A stretch of 64,000 nt of DNA from Phyllobacterium trifolii (GCF_014192095.1 NZ_JACHXN010000002.1:186001-250000), one strand, 5' to 3'; numbered from the stretch's first letter, positions 26,466-36,079 are shown. Numbers and translations: made by a program. The notes: a model not told the origin generated them from the sequence alone.

Positions 26466-27383
26466 TCATTCGCGCTGTCCGGTGTCCGTGCCTAAATTCT
26501 CGGTCAAAAAATCGACGAAGCTCCGCACGCGCGCCGCAAGGTATTCATGACCGACGAACACCGCATGGACGAGTTCAATGTCACCCGGGTTGTAGTCCTC
26601 AAGCAACGCGATCAGCCGCCCGGCCTTGATGTCTGCCCTGACATGAAAGAGGCCCAGTCTCGCGATACCAAGCCCCGCCACGCACATCTGCTGCGCGGTC
26701 GATCCATTGTTCGAAAGGAAATTTCCAGCGACCGCGATCGTATCGATCTCCCCGGTTTTGGGATCGCGAAACGGCCATTCATTCAGTATCCGCCGGAAAT
26801 TGAAGTTAAGGCAGTTGTGGCGCTCAAGGTCACGGGGATGCATCGGGGTGCCGTGTTCGGCCAGATAGGCAGGTGAAGCGATGACCACCACCCGGCTCTC
26901 GAAGAGCTTGCGCGCCTTCAGGCTCGAACTGCGCATGGGACCAACGCGAATGGCGACGTCGGCACGCTCCTCGATCAGATCGACGACGCCGTCGCTCAGG
27001 GAAACATCGAGCTCTACCTCCGGGTAGCGCCGCAAGAACTTGGGAACGAGCGGTAAAATGCACATCATTCCGACTGGCACGGAAGAGTTCACGCGCAACA
27101 ATCCGCGTGGCGCCGCCGATGCACCCGAGGCTACAGCCCGTTCCGCCTCGTCGATCTCCGCCACGATGCGCAGCGCCCGCTGATGATAGATTTCGCCCTC
27201 CGGCGTTAATCTCAGCGTACGCGTCGAGCGTACGAGCAGACGGGTTCCAAGCCTCTCTTCGATACGGCTGATGATTTTGCTGACAGCGGACGGCGTAAGG
27301 CCAAGGCGCCGCCCCGCAGCGGAGAAGCTGTTGAGGTCAACCGCCTGAACGAAAACTTCCATTTCTCCAGCTCGATTGTCCAT
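26466..27383 (-). CDS. LysR family transcriptional regulator
   Basis: A 305-residue LysR protein (MEVFVQAVDLNSFSAAGRRLGLTPSAVSKIISRIEERLGTRLLVR). It belongs to the large group that controls single divergent exporters or reductases. I start at ATG 27383, with TAGGTG upstream, rather than at GTG 27392. It is divergent from the MFS gene at 27525 across about 140 bp, its most probable target. Confidence 0.92.
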   Translation of the reverse strand: MDNRAGEMEVFVQAVDLNSFSAAGRRLGLTPSAVSKIISRIEERLGTRLLVRSTRTLRLTPEGEIYHQRALRIVAEIDEAERAVASGASAAPRGLLRVNSSVPVGMMCILPLVPKFLRRYPEVELDVSLSDGVVDLIEERADVAIRVGPMRSSSLKARKLFESRVVVIASPAYLAEHGTPMHPRDLERHNCLNFNFRRILNEWPFRDPKTGEIDTIAVAGNFLSNNGSTAQQMCVAGLGIARLGLFHVRADIKAGRLIALLEDYNPGDIELVHAVFVGHEYLAARVRSFVDFLTENLGTDTGQRE

Positions 27384-27524
27384 GTGCAGCACCTATGAAT
27401 TGGTTTCACAAGTATTGAGCATTATAGGGTGATTATCAAGGCAATGACGATGCGCCATATTCCCTCCAGTTTCCATCAATTCTCCGGCTGACTCCCAAGC
27501 AGCCGCAATTCAAAGGACAAGACA

Positions 27525-28709
27525 ATGCCTCTCGCTCTTCTGGCGTTGACTATCAGCGCCTATGCCATCGGAACGACGGAATTCGTTATCGTTGGCCTTC
27601 TCCCCACGGTTGCCACCGATCTCCATATTACGTTGCCGCTCGCTGGTCTTATCGTCAGCGTCTATGCACTCGGCGTAACCTTCGGCGCGCCCATCCTGAC
27701 CGCTCTGACCGGCCGTATCGAGCGCAAGCCTCTGCTGCTTGGCCTTATGGCGCTTTTCATCGTCGGCAATACCGCCGCCGCGCTCTCGCCGACCTATGAA
27801 CTACTGCTCGTCGCCCGCGTGCTCAGTGCTTTTGCGCATGGCGTATTCTTCTCGGTCGGCGCCACCATCGCTGCCGATCTCGTGGCGCCAAACCGCCGCG
27901 CTTCCGCCATCGCCATGATGTTCCTGGGCCTGACCGTCGCGATCGTTACCGGCGTGCCGCTCGGCACGTTCATCGGTCAGCAGCTCGGCTGGCGCGCGAC
28001 ATTCTGGGCCGTATCCGGACTTGGTGTCATTGCCTTGCTCGCCATCGCGTTCCTGTTACCGTCAAAGATCGCCAAAGCAGAACCTGCGCGGCTCATTGAT
28101 CAGGTTCGCGTGCTCGCCAGCGGCCGTCTGCTTCTCGCCTTTGCCATGACGGCGCTCGGTTATGGCGGCACATTCGTCATGTTCACATTCCTTGCGCCCG
28201 TCCTGCAGGAAATCACAGGCTATGCCGGTTCTACCGTCAGCCTGATACTCGTCCTCTACGGTCTTTCCATTGCTGTGGGCAACATGGTTGGCGGACGCGT
28301 CGCCGATGGTAATCCAGTCGGCGCCCTTGCGGTCATGTTCACGCTACAAGCGGCAGTGCTGGCGATTTTCACCTTCACGGCGGTCTCGCCCGTATGGTCT
28401 TTGGTGACGCTCGCCGCTCTCGGTGCGCTCTCCTTCTCCAATGTTCCCGGCCTCCAGCTCTACGTCGTGCAACTTGCCAAGATTCACACACCTGAAACGG
28501 TCGATGTTGCCTCGGCACTGAACATCGCCGCCTTCAATCTCGGCATCGCCGGCGGGGCATTCCTCGGTGGTCTCATCGTCGCCTCGCCCCTCGGTCTCGG
28601 CGCAACGCCCTGGGTTGGTTCGCTTCTGGTGGTTGGCGCGCTCGGTCTGACCCTCTGGAGTCAGATGCTCGATCGCCGTGCGACGACCGAAGCTCTCGCC
28701 ACCTGCTAA
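27525..28709 (+). CDS. MFS transporter, arabinose-efflux/DHA1 type
   Basis: A 394-residue major facilitator with twelve predicted helices. It opens MPLALLALTISAYAIGTTEFVIVGLLPTVATDL, the conserved start of the YdhP/AraJ group. AAGGA precedes ATG 27525. It is probably an exporter of drugs or small metabolites under control of the divergent LysR protein. Confidence 0.93.
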   Translation: MPLALLALTISAYAIGTTEFVIVGLLPTVATDLHITLPLAGLIVSVYALGVTFGAPILTALTGRIERKPLLLGLMALFIVGNTAAALSPTYELLLVARVLSAFAHGVFFSVGATIAADLVAPNRRASAIAMMFLGLTVAIVTGVPLGTFIGQQLGWRATFWAVSGLGVIALLAIAFLLPSKIAKAEPARLIDQVRVLASGRLLLAFAMTALGYGGTFVMFTFLAPVLQEITGYAGSTVSLILVLYGLSIAVGNMVGGRVADGNPVGALAVMFTLQAAVLAIFTFTAVSPVWSLVTLAALGALSFSNVPGLQLYVVQLAKIHTPETVDVASALNIAAFNLGIAGGAFLGGLIVASPLGLGATPWVGSLLVVGALGLTLWSQMLDRRATTEALATC

Positions 28710-28786
28710 AGCGAAGAGGCCGTCCGAAGGGGTGACAGGATGAGATAATTTGCTAAGGTCGGCATGAGATTCGCGAAAGGTTTTCC

Positions 28787-30049
28787 ATGCTGGCCGAAGT
28801 GGCATTGCCCATCAAGCTGACATTCAGGCTCTGGTTGCGCTTCTGGCCACAGCTCATCGCTGTGGTTCTGTTAGGGCTCACCGTATCGGATTTGTTGATG
28901 TGGGTGGCGGTCAAGGCCGCCTATATCAACCATTATGCCGGTCTTGGACTTTTGACCCTCGTTGCGCTTACCCAACTCGTAACGACGGTTTCCATGATCC
29001 AGATCGTGCGGCCGGGTTTGCCCTCCGTCAACGCCGCACAGACCCAGGCAGATGAACAAGCAGACAAGAGCGAATTCGGCCTGTCCCGTCTCACCACGAT
29101 TATTGCCGTCGCGCTGCTTCCGTTCTTTGCCTACTACGCAGCCTGGGGATTTCTGGGCGACACGGTGCGCCAATATTCGCGACTTGCACTTGAGTTGCGA
29201 CCATTCGAAGGCGGTGGCGGCAGCGTGCTCGATGTTCTTGATTCGAAATGGATCCTCCTGTCGGTCGCCGTTTCGTGGATCATTCGCAATTTCGCAAAGG
29301 CCATGAAGGAACGCACCAAGCGCTCGGTCTGGGATATCATCATGGTCGTTTGCGAGACCAACTGGATATTCATCGGTCTCTACATCATCAGCCGCTGGAA
29401 GGATGACTGGTTGCAGGCACTGGTCGAAGGGCGGCTGTGGTCGTGGTTCGAACAATTCTTCGCAGCACTCGCCCAGCCGGTTTCATCGGCCTTTGCCGCG
29501 GCCCTGGTCCCGGTCGAGCAGGTTCCGGAGAACTTCAGTGCGGTAGCGATCAACCTGTTCTTCCACGCACTCCTGCCGGTGATCTGGCTGGTCATGGTCG
29601 CTCTTGTCTACGGCTATGACGTCCGCGACCAGAAAGAACTCATGCGCATCCATCATCGCGTCGAACGCTTTGGCGAGCGATATCAGGCCATCCCGAAATT
29701 CCTGCGCGACTTCATCGAGCATTTCATCAGCGGGTATCGCTCAAGATACTTGCCCATCGCAAATGGAGTGAGGCTCACGCTGAATTCCGGACTGCTGCTC
29801 ATCATCACGTTGATCCTCGGCTATCGCTTTATCGAATGGGCTGCGGCTTGGCTGTGGCTCGGCACCGCACACCTGATAGGCCCGCATTCGATCGCCGTGT
29901 GGGAAGTCCTTGCGAATGGTGTAACCTTCCTGTTTGGCAGTCCGCTCCAGGATTCATCAACCGGAATTCTCGTAGAACCCTTGCGTATCTGTTTTCTGGC
30001 CGCCGTCCTCGAAACAGCGTTTTCGATGACAAAGAGAGCTAAGGCTTAG
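28787..30049 (+). CDS. Polytopic membrane protein of unknown function
   Basis: A 420-residue protein with seven or eight hydrophobic segments (about 12-35, 46-68, 98-118, 150-165, 185-200, 255-278, 330-350 and 395-412). A long cytoplasmic-looking loop, rich in charged and aromatic residues, holds DQKELMRIHHRVERFGERYQ. I do not recognise a family. Its 3' end overlaps by 11 bp the end of a convergent three-gene run of small envelope proteins, which suggests one functional locus. Confidence 0.85.
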   Translation: MLAEVALPIKLTFRLWLRFWPQLIAVVLLGLTVSDLLMWVAVKAAYINHYAGLGLLTLVALTQLVTTVSMIQIVRPGLPSVNAAQTQADEQADKSEFGLSRLTTIIAVALLPFFAYYAAWGFLGDTVRQYSRLALELRPFEGGGGSVLDVLDSKWILLSVAVSWIIRNFAKAMKERTKRSVWDIIMVVCETNWIFIGLYIISRWKDDWLQALVEGRLWSWFEQFFAALAQPVSSAFAAALVPVEQVPENFSAVAINLFFHALLPVIWLVMVALVYGYDVRDQKELMRIHHRVERFGERYQAIPKFLRDFIEHFISGYRSRYLPIANGVRLTLNSGLLLIITLILGYRFIEWAAAWLWLGTAHLIGPHSIAVWEVLANGVTFLFGSPLQDSSTGILVEPLRICFLAAVLETAFSMTKRAKA

Positions 30050-30608
30050 CAAACCTCAGATAAAACGGCCGCTCGCTGTGCATCCCTAAAGTCGGGACGA
30101 GTTCGTCTGCGACATCAGACGGCACGAGATAGTTCTGCTCGATCACCCTTCGCTCTCCCTTTTGCGCTCCGGAAAATGCGGTGGAACTGCACGTTTCGAT
30201 GCCCGGTTGCGGTGAAGGCATTCCCGGCACACTCGAAGGATACCAGGTACGTCCCGTATGATCGGTCAGTTTTATGGCACACATAAGCCAGAGACTTTGA
30301 AGGTCGGGATCACCGATCTCGACTACAAAACGCGCGATGATTGGCGCTGAACCGGCGGGAAGCCGGCCGGGTCTTATACCCTCCACCCTGCGCAATCCCT
30401 GAAACTGCCATTCGCTGCCGCCATAGTGTTTGGTCTCTCCTGCAGCGACGTCAACCGGCAGCATATCGCGGTACCGGATGAGTTCATTGATGTCTCTGTA
30501 CGAGATCGATAACAGTGAAATCGGAACGAGGAATAGCAAGGCCCACAGGCTGCGCTTGCGCCATCGCCGCTCCAAAGCATTCTGCTTTTCCTCAATCAAG
30601 ACCGACAT
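30039..30608 (-). CDS. Membrane-anchored periplasmic protein of unknown function
   Basis: A 189-residue protein with one N-terminal membrane helix (LWALLFLVPISLLSISY, about 22-39) and a periplasmic domain rich in beta-strand pattern (APIIARFVVEIGDPDLQSLWLMCAIKLTD). It ends near a conserved-looking EQNYLVPSDVADELVPTL. CAGGAA lies before the ATG. It is the last of three tightly spaced genes; the preceding gene stops one base before this start. Confidence 0.8.
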   Translation of the reverse strand: MSVLIEEKQNALERRWRKRSLWALLFLVPISLLSISYRDINELIRYRDMLPVDVAAGETKHYGGSEWQFQGLRRVEGIRPGRLPAGSAPIIARFVVEIGDPDLQSLWLMCAIKLTDHTGRTWYPSSVPGMPSPQPGIETCSSTAFSGAQKGERRVIEQNYLVPSDVADELVPTLGMHSERPFYLRFAKP

Positions 30609-30609
30609 T

Positions 30610-31191
30610 TCATGTTCCTGTTAGCGGCCGCAGCGGATCGTAACTGTCGATAACCAGAGGCTGCCCATCATTGAACGTCTTGAGATCATCGATCGAAATG
30701 CGCGCTTCGGAATCCAACGCCGGCTCTATCTTGCCCGAAAGAACCAGCGTTGCCCCGTTCACCTGATCGGGCATTGTCTCAAAGATGAACCGAACCTTCT
30801 TGGGCAATCCCGGAGCAAGCAGATGCGGCGGCATGCCCGGCGCCCAGCCGATCCGGCCGGACGTTGTGAATTTCAGACCTGTCGGCCCGAGCCAGGTCGG
30901 CGCTGCAACGCTTGTACTGCTGGTCGTGGCCGCAAGCTGCGCGGTGACAATCACCCAAAGACCCGAAGTCGTCAGCGTTTTCTTCTCGCCATACTGGGTA
31001 AAGTCCAGCTGGCGCGCGAAAACGACCTGATCGAGCGTCACATCGAACTCGCGGGTGCGAACCTTGTCGTGCATCTTGCCATAGACGGGAATTGGAGCCG
31101 TCAGCTCACCAAAGCGTGGCTTGGTCTGCTGCATGCCGTAAAGCACGCCGACGGCAACGATCAGGACGAGAATATTGGCGAGCCGGCGCAT
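30610..31191 (-). CDS. Exported beta-rich protein of unknown function
   Basis: A 193-residue protein starting at ATG 31191. That ATG shares one base with the TAA of the preceding gene (TAATG), so translation is coupled. An N-terminal hydrophobic helix (LANILVLIVAVGVLYGM) anchors or exports it. The rest looks immunoglobulin- or DUF4352-like, with LLAPGLPKKVRFIFETMP paralleling LQPGMPEKITYVWVVP in the previous gene product. The two are probably paralogues. The function is unknown. Confidence 0.8.
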   Translation of the reverse strand: MRRLANILVLIVAVGVLYGMQQTKPRFGELTAPIPVYGKMHDKVRTREFDVTLDQVVFARQLDFTQYGEKKTLTTSGLWVIVTAQLAATTSSTSVAAPTWLGPTGLKFTTSGRIGWAPGMPPHLLAPGLPKKVRFIFETMPDQVNGATLVLSGKIEPALDSEARISIDDLKTFNDGQPLVIDSYDPLRPLTGT

Positions 31192-31775
31192 TAGCCTTGA
31201 CCCTCCGAGATTGGCAGGCTTACCGTGCCCGCCGGAGCCTTGCTCCACCAGCCCGGCGTGCCAGTCAGATTGTTGCGCAGCTTGAACTTCCATGCCTCGA
31301 TGCCAAGTTCAATCGTGCCGGTCGGGACTGCATCGGACGGCACCACCCAGACGTAAGTAATCTTCTCGGGCATTCCGGGTTGCAGATCGGGCAACGACGA
31401 TCCATCCCGATCGAGATAGGCGAGAGGCTGCTCGGTGACTGCTTGCAATTTCCCAAGCAGATGAAAAGTATTGGCGTAGCCGCTGTCGGACTGGGTCGTG
31501 CGGTTCATCAATTCGACTGCGAAAACGACGGCCTTCTGCCCCTCCTTCGGCGTCACACGGAAGATTTTCTGGTCGGTCACCCAAGCTTTCAAGGGTTTGA
31601 TCAGCCATTTGCCCGCATCGATTGACTCGCCGACAGTGATTTGCGGCAGTTCCGGTTTGTCCGCTGCCTCGAATGCCCCAAGGGCAAATGCAGCTGCCAG
31701 TGCTGCAAATGAGCCGATGCCCGCCGTTAGCCAGGCGATTGCTTTGCTGCGCAGGTTCAGGAAACGGGATCGCAT
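31191..31775 (-). CDS. Exported beta-rich protein of unknown function, first gene of the trio
   Basis: A 194-residue protein. A membrane or signal helix (AIAWLTAGIGSFAALAAAFALGAF, about 12-35) is followed by a domain with the DUF4352-like rhythm: QITVGESIDAGKWLIKPLKAW, EGQKAVVFAVELMNRT, then LQPGMPEKITYVWVVP. It heads a run of three genes read toward the polytopic protein gene. A role in envelope homeostasis is possible but only inferred from location and export. Confidence 0.8.
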   Translation of the reverse strand: MRSRFLNLRSKAIAWLTAGIGSFAALAAAFALGAFEAADKPELPQITVGESIDAGKWLIKPLKAWVTDQKIFRVTPKEGQKAVVFAVELMNRTTQSDSGYANTFHLLGKLQAVTEQPLAYLDRDGSSLPDLQPGMPEKITYVWVVPSDAVPTGTIELGIEAWKFKLRNNLTGTPGWWSKAPAGTVSLPISEGQG

Positions 31776-31947
31776 CGGCCCGATCGTTCTCCTCTAGATC
31801 CTCGGATCAATAGTGAGTTGCTTTCGTGCCGCACCATGCAATGTTTGTGAGATAAATTTCAAGTCTTGGATTTTAACGCGCGATAACTTGTGGAAGTTGC
31901 CGCAAGTTCGTGAACCTAAGTGACCGCAGGAAATCGCATCGTGTTTA

Positions 31948-32808
31948 TTAGAATCGCGAGGCAACTTGCGGTAGGTAGGCGTTGACCAGACTTACAACCT
32001 GTGCGTCGCGGCTTCGTGCCGTCTCGCCGCCCATGACAACTGCCACAAGCTGCCGTCCGTTGTCGCTGATGGATGTGACGATGTTGAAGCCGGAAGCCCG
32101 CACATAACCGGTCTTTATACCATCCGCGCCGTTCAACTGCGCCAGAACGCGGTTATGCCCGCGGATCAACTTGCCGTTGTAGACGAAATCCTGGGTGACG
32201 AAATAATAGTATTGCCCAGGGTAGTGCTTGCGCAGCGACATACCAAGCAGTGCCATGTCACGCGCCGTCGTGATCTGCTGCGGATCGGGCAGACCGGAAG
32301 CGTTGTGGAAGTTCGTGCCTCGCATGCCGAGTTGACGTGCTTTCGCCGTCATCTGGGCTGCGAACTGGTCTTCCGTGCCGCCGAGATATTCGGCTAGAAC
32401 CACGGCGACATCATTGGCGGATTTGACAACGATCGCCTTGATTGCGGTATCGACATCGATCGTCTGACCCGGCTTCAAACCGAGTTTGCTCGGCGCCTGT
32501 GATGCAGCGTGAGCAGAGACTGGCAGGAGAGTCGTCTTGGTGATCCGGCCGGATTTCAGTGCCTCGAAAGTAAGGTAGAGCGTCATCATCTTGGTCAGCG
32601 AGGCAGGCACCCGCGGTAGATCGGCGCTCGCCTGATAGAGAACCGCGCCCGTGCTGCCATCGACCACGATTGAGGCGGATTTTTCCGAAACCGGTGCAAC
32701 CGTCGTCGGGGCGACGGTACTCAGCGTTGCAGCAGTCGTACAACCGCTGGCCGTGCCAAGAATCACCCCTATCAACACCACGACTTTCGAAAATGAATAG
32801 AACGACAT
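31948..32808 (-). CDS. D-alanyl-D-alanine carboxypeptidase (peptidase S11)
   Basis: A 286-residue low-molecular-weight penicillin-binding protein. The three active-site motifs are present: SLTK (SxxK), SAND (SxN) and KTGYV (KTG). The N-terminus is a signal sequence ending in ILGTASGCTTAA, possibly a lipoprotein cleavage site, though Ala at -3 is not ideal. It lacks the long C-terminal amphipathic domain of PBP5. It should trim the terminal D-Ala from peptidoglycan pentapeptides. Confidence 0.93.
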   Translation of the reverse strand: MSFYSFSKVVVLIGVILGTASGCTTAATLSTVAPTTVAPVSEKSASIVVDGSTGAVLYQASADLPRVPASLTKMMTLYLTFEALKSGRITKTTLLPVSAHAASQAPSKLGLKPGQTIDVDTAIKAIVVKSANDVAVVLAEYLGGTEDQFAAQMTAKARQLGMRGTNFHNASGLPDPQQITTARDMALLGMSLRKHYPGQYYYFVTQDFVYNGKLIRGHNRVLAQLNGADGIKTGYVRASGFNIVTSISDNGRQLVAVVMGGETARSRDAQVVSLVNAYLPQVASRF

Positions 32809-32896
32809 ATGAACTCGCAGCACGTTTATATTCCGAACATAATGCTTATGCGAAAGAGCAGATGTCTAGCGCAGGAGAGGTTAACAATTCGGCTTA

Positions 32897-32916
32897 GAGC
32901 CTTTCATGAAAGGCTC
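32897..32916. terminator. Perfect palindrome between idnD and the carboxypeptidase gene
   Basis: GAGCCTTTCATGAAAGGCTC is a perfect 20-bp palindrome, 69 bp after the idnD stop and 89 bp before the carboxypeptidase start on the same strand. It may end the idnD operon or be an operator; it has no U-tract. Confidence 0.4.
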
Positions 32917-32984
32917 CAACCGCGCTTGTTAGCCGATTTGACCCCGTGCGCCAAGCGCAGTCTCCCACACCAAATTGTCGCGCG

Positions 32985-34031
32985 TTACGCTGTGAGCACC
33001 ACCTTGACGCTCCGCGAGCGGTCCAGAGCCACACGAAACGCTTCAGGCGCGTCGGCGAGTTTGAACTCGCTAGTCACCAGCCGGAGCACATCGATCTTGC
33101 CCTCTACGATCAGTTCGACCGCTTCAAAAAACTCCTCGCCAAAGCGGAATGTCCCGATCAGATCGAGCTCCTTCGACATCACTGCATTTGCAGGAACCGG
33201 AATAGATCCGCCTGCAAGATTACCGACTTGAACCACTGTTCCGCCGCGCCTGACCGTGCGAATGGCCGAAGCCAGTCCCGCCGCCGTTCCCGAAATCTCG
33301 AAGGCGATATCGTAAGGCGTGGCTGCTGCAAACGCCGCCAGCTGTTCCTCGCCTTGCGACAGGTCTATCGTCTGGTCTGCGCCGAGCTCTTCCGCGAATT
33401 TCAAGGGAGCGGCGGCAACGTCGACCATGGCCACAGATCCCGCACCAGCGTGTTTCAGTGCCAGCATGGTCAAGAGACCGATGGGGCCCGAACCGAATAT
33501 GATGGTTGAAGTTCCCTTGACATGGCCGGCGCGACGTACCGCGTGCAGGCAGACCGCCAGCGGTTCGGCGAGCGCCGCTGCCTGATAGGGCAAGTCCGCT
33601 GGCACCTTGACGCATTGCGACGCAGTCGCATCGAACAGGCTGGCGAATCCCCCCTGCATATGCGGCGTTTTCGAAGCCGAACCCATGAAATAAATGTTCT
33701 CACAAAGGTTTGCCCGACCTTCATGGCAATAGGCGCAGTGTTCGCACCAGCGCGACGGATTGACCGCAACCCGCTCACCAACCGCCAGTCCGGTCACGTT
33801 GCTCCCGATCTCGACGACCTCGCCTGCTACCTCGTGACCGAGTATCAGTGGCGAGGTAACGACGAAATCGCCGGTTCTCGCATGACGGAAATAATGCATG
33901 TCGGAGCCGCATATCCCGGCAGCCCCGAAGCGAACCCGCACCATGTTCGGCGCGAGATCGCCGAGTTCGATATCGACGACACGAAGATCTTCGGCGCCGA
34001 AGAGAGTTGCAGCAATGCCCGTAGTACTCAT
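32985..34031 (-). CDS. idnD: L-idonate 5-dehydrogenase-like zinc alcohol dehydrogenase
   Basis: A 348-residue medium-chain dehydrogenase. Zinc-binding features are present: ICGSDMHYFRH and GHEVAGEV for the catalytic zinc, CEHCAYCHEGRANLCEN for the structural zinc. The NAD(P) loop is FGSGPIGLL. The IdnD-like stretch ENIYFMGSASKTPHMQGGFA supports L-idonate or a similar sugar acid as substrate. It overlaps the TRAP large-permease gene by ATGA and closes the uptake operon, so it probably oxidises the imported compound. Confidence 0.88.
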   Translation of the reverse strand: MSTTGIAATLFGAEDLRVVDIELGDLAPNMVRVRFGAAGICGSDMHYFRHARTGDFVVTSPLILGHEVAGEVVEIGSNVTGLAVGERVAVNPSRWCEHCAYCHEGRANLCENIYFMGSASKTPHMQGGFASLFDATASQCVKVPADLPYQAAALAEPLAVCLHAVRRAGHVKGTSTIIFGSGPIGLLTMLALKHAGAGSVAMVDVAAAPLKFAEELGADQTIDLSQGEEQLAAFAAATPYDIAFEISGTAAGLASAIRTVRRGGTVVQVGNLAGGSIPVPANAVMSKELDLIGTFRFGEEFFEAVELIVEGKIDVLRLVTSEFKLADAPEAFRVALDRSRSVKVVLTA

Positions 34032-35434
34032 TTGATCAGACCCAGTTGTGTTGGCAGCCAGAGGGTGATGGCCGGAATGAATGTGATGGCGATCAGTGCA
34101 ATGAACAGTGGAACGAGCCAGGGCAAGATTGCCATTGTGGTGCGCTCGACCGAGAGCTTCGCTACACGCGACAAGACGAACAATACCATGCCAAGCGGCG
34201 GATGCAGCAGGCCAATCATCAGGTTCAGCGTCATGATCAAGCCGAAATGCACCGGATCGATGCCGAATTTCAGTACGAGTGGCAACAGGATCGGCACGAG
34301 GATGGTGATGGCGGCAATCGTATCGAGGAAGCAGCCGACGAACAGCATCAGCAGGTTAACGAGGATGAGGAAAACCCACTTGTTCTCGGTAATCGACAGG
34401 ATTGCCGTCGACAGGAGCTGAGCCGCCTGGCTGACGGTCAAAAGCCATGCGAAGACGGAGGCCGCTGTCACGATGAACAATACCGAAGCGGTTGTCTCGA
34501 TCGTGTCGAAACTCGCCTTGGCAAGGCTCTTCAAGGTCATCGTTCGGTAGCGCACCAGGCCGAGGAACAATGACCACAAGACGGCCGCGACCGCCGCTTC
34601 TGTCGGCGTGAACCAGCCCATGGTCATGCCGCCGATGAGGATCACCGGCGTCATCAGCGCCATAACCGCGGAGAAATCGAAATACCAGTCGGCGGCGAGG
34701 AGTAGTACCAGCGCGATACCGACCGACGCGTTGATGGAAAGGCCGGTGAGCATCAGCAGATAGATAACCACTGGAACGGATGCGACGACCAGGATCTCGA
34801 GCGAAGCTTCCAGGAGCTGCTTTATCTCGAACGGTGCGTCGGAGCCCCAGCGCTTCACATAGGCGAAGATGGCAACGGTAACCATCATCAGCACAGTCAT
34901 GACGATGCCCGGCAGGATGCCCGCCATGAACAGTGCGCCGATGGAGACGTTGGCCATCATCCCGTAGATGACGAATGGCAATGACGGTGGAAAGATCGGC
35001 CCGAGCGTCGCGGAGGCCGCGGTAACGCCTACAGCCGCCTCGACGGGATAGCCGTGATCCTTCATCGCCTTGATCTCGATGGTGCCGATACCTGCGGCGT
35101 CCGCGAGAGCAGTTCCTGACATGCCGGAGAAGATTACAGACCCGATGATATTGACCTGCGCCAGACCACCCTTCATCCAGCCGACGAGTGAGACGGCGAA
35201 GGAATAGATGCGCCCGGTGACACCTGCGGAATTCATCAGGTTACCGGCGAGGATGAAGAACGGTACGGCGAGAAGCGGGAAGCTTTCAACACCGGCGATC
35301 ATACGCTGTGCCACGATGATGTCCGGGGCGACTCCGAAGAAGACGAGATAGAGCACCGAGGCAACGGCCATGGAAATCGCGACCGGCACACCGACAAGCA
35401 TAAGGATAAGGAAAGTTCCAACGAGCAATAACAT
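34028..35434 (-). CDS. dctM: TRAP transporter large permease (DctM)
   Basis: A 468-residue membrane protein with about twelve helices and the DctM landmarks IVAQRMIAGVESFPLLAVPFFILAGNLMN and GLLHPPLGMVLF. It is somewhat longer than the usual 425-435 residues. It forms the Na+-coupled channel of a TRAP importer with DctQ and DctP. It starts 3 nt after dctQ and overlaps idnD by 4 nt. Confidence 0.95.
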   Translation of the reverse strand: MLLLVGTFLILMLVGVPVAISMAVASVLYLVFFGVAPDIIVAQRMIAGVESFPLLAVPFFILAGNLMNSAGVTGRIYSFAVSLVGWMKGGLAQVNIIGSVIFSGMSGTALADAAGIGTIEIKAMKDHGYPVEAAVGVTAASATLGPIFPPSLPFVIYGMMANVSIGALFMAGILPGIVMTVLMMVTVAIFAYVKRWGSDAPFEIKQLLEASLEILVVASVPVVIYLLMLTGLSINASVGIALVLLLAADWYFDFSAVMALMTPVILIGGMTMGWFTPTEAAVAAVLWSLFLGLVRYRTMTLKSLAKASFDTIETTASVLFIVTAASVFAWLLTVSQAAQLLSTAILSITENKWVFLILVNLLMLFVGCFLDTIAAITILVPILLPLVLKFGIDPVHFGLIMTLNLMIGLLHPPLGMVLFVLSRVAKLSVERTTMAILPWLVPLFIALIAITFIPAITLWLPTQLGLIK

Positions 35435-35437
35435 TAA

Positions 35438-36010
35438 TCAGTCCTCGATCTTCTGGAATTCTTCGGGACGCTCCAGGACGGAATAGCCTCGGCGAACATT
35501 GCGGATGAAAACCTGAACGGCGCGGATCAGCATCAATATGAATGCAACGAGCACGCTGTAAAAAACGATGTTGCGCGGAAGATCGACAGTCACCATGCGC
35601 TCTTCCGCAACGATCTCGACGTATCGCCACATCAACCAGACCGCATAGGCGAAGAAGCCGATGCGCACGATATCGACGAAGTTTGACAGCGCGCGAGCGA
35701 CGCCCGCCGGCAGGTAATGATAGAGCACGTCCACCTGGATATGCCGCGAGACGCGGACGCACATCACCGAGCCGAGAAACACGACACCGATCAGACAGTT
35801 GATGGCGATTTCTTCGGTCCAGGCATAGCTGTCGTTCATGACGTATCGCGTAAAGAACTGAAGGAAGACGCACCCCGTCATGAGCCAGAAGACGATCAGC
35901 GTCAGCCAATCTTCAATGGCATAATCCGACAGATCAGCCACCGGCGCAGCATCTTCAAAGGAATGAGCGAGTTCTTCGGCAGTTACCGGGGTATGAATTT
36001 CATTTGACAT
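35438..36010 (-). CDS. dctQ: TRAP transporter small permease (DctQ)
   Basis: A 190-residue protein with four membrane helices, in the DctQ pattern RYVMNDSYAWTEEIAINCLIGVVFLGS and RHIQVDVLYHYLP. The N-terminal 30 residues are a charged cytoplasmic extension. It is the second subunit of the TRAP importer. A stable intercistronic hairpin separates it from dctP upstream. Confidence 0.94.
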   Translation of the reverse strand: MSNEIHTPVTAEELAHSFEDAAPVADLSDYAIEDWLTLIVFWLMTGCVFLQFFTRYVMNDSYAWTEEIAINCLIGVVFLGSVMCVRVSRHIQVDVLYHYLPAGVARALSNFVDIVRIGFFAYAVWLMWRYVEIVAEERMVTVDLPRNIVFYSVLVAFILMLIRAVQVFIRNVRRGYSVLERPEEFQKIED

Positions 36011-36043
36011 GTTCCGTCTCCGGTTGGCGTCAGCATGGGATGC

Positions 36044-36071
36044 GGCCGGGCGATAGCATCACCGCCCGGCC
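36044..36071 (-). other. Intercistronic stem-loop between dctP and dctQ
   Basis: GGCCGGGCG (36044-36052) and CGCCCGGCC (36063-36071) form a perfect 9-bp GC stem with a 10-nt loop, just after the dctP stop. Such hairpins protect the upstream message from 3' decay and raise the binding protein over the permeases. Confidence 0.65.
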
Positions 36072-36079
36072 CCGTCGGA

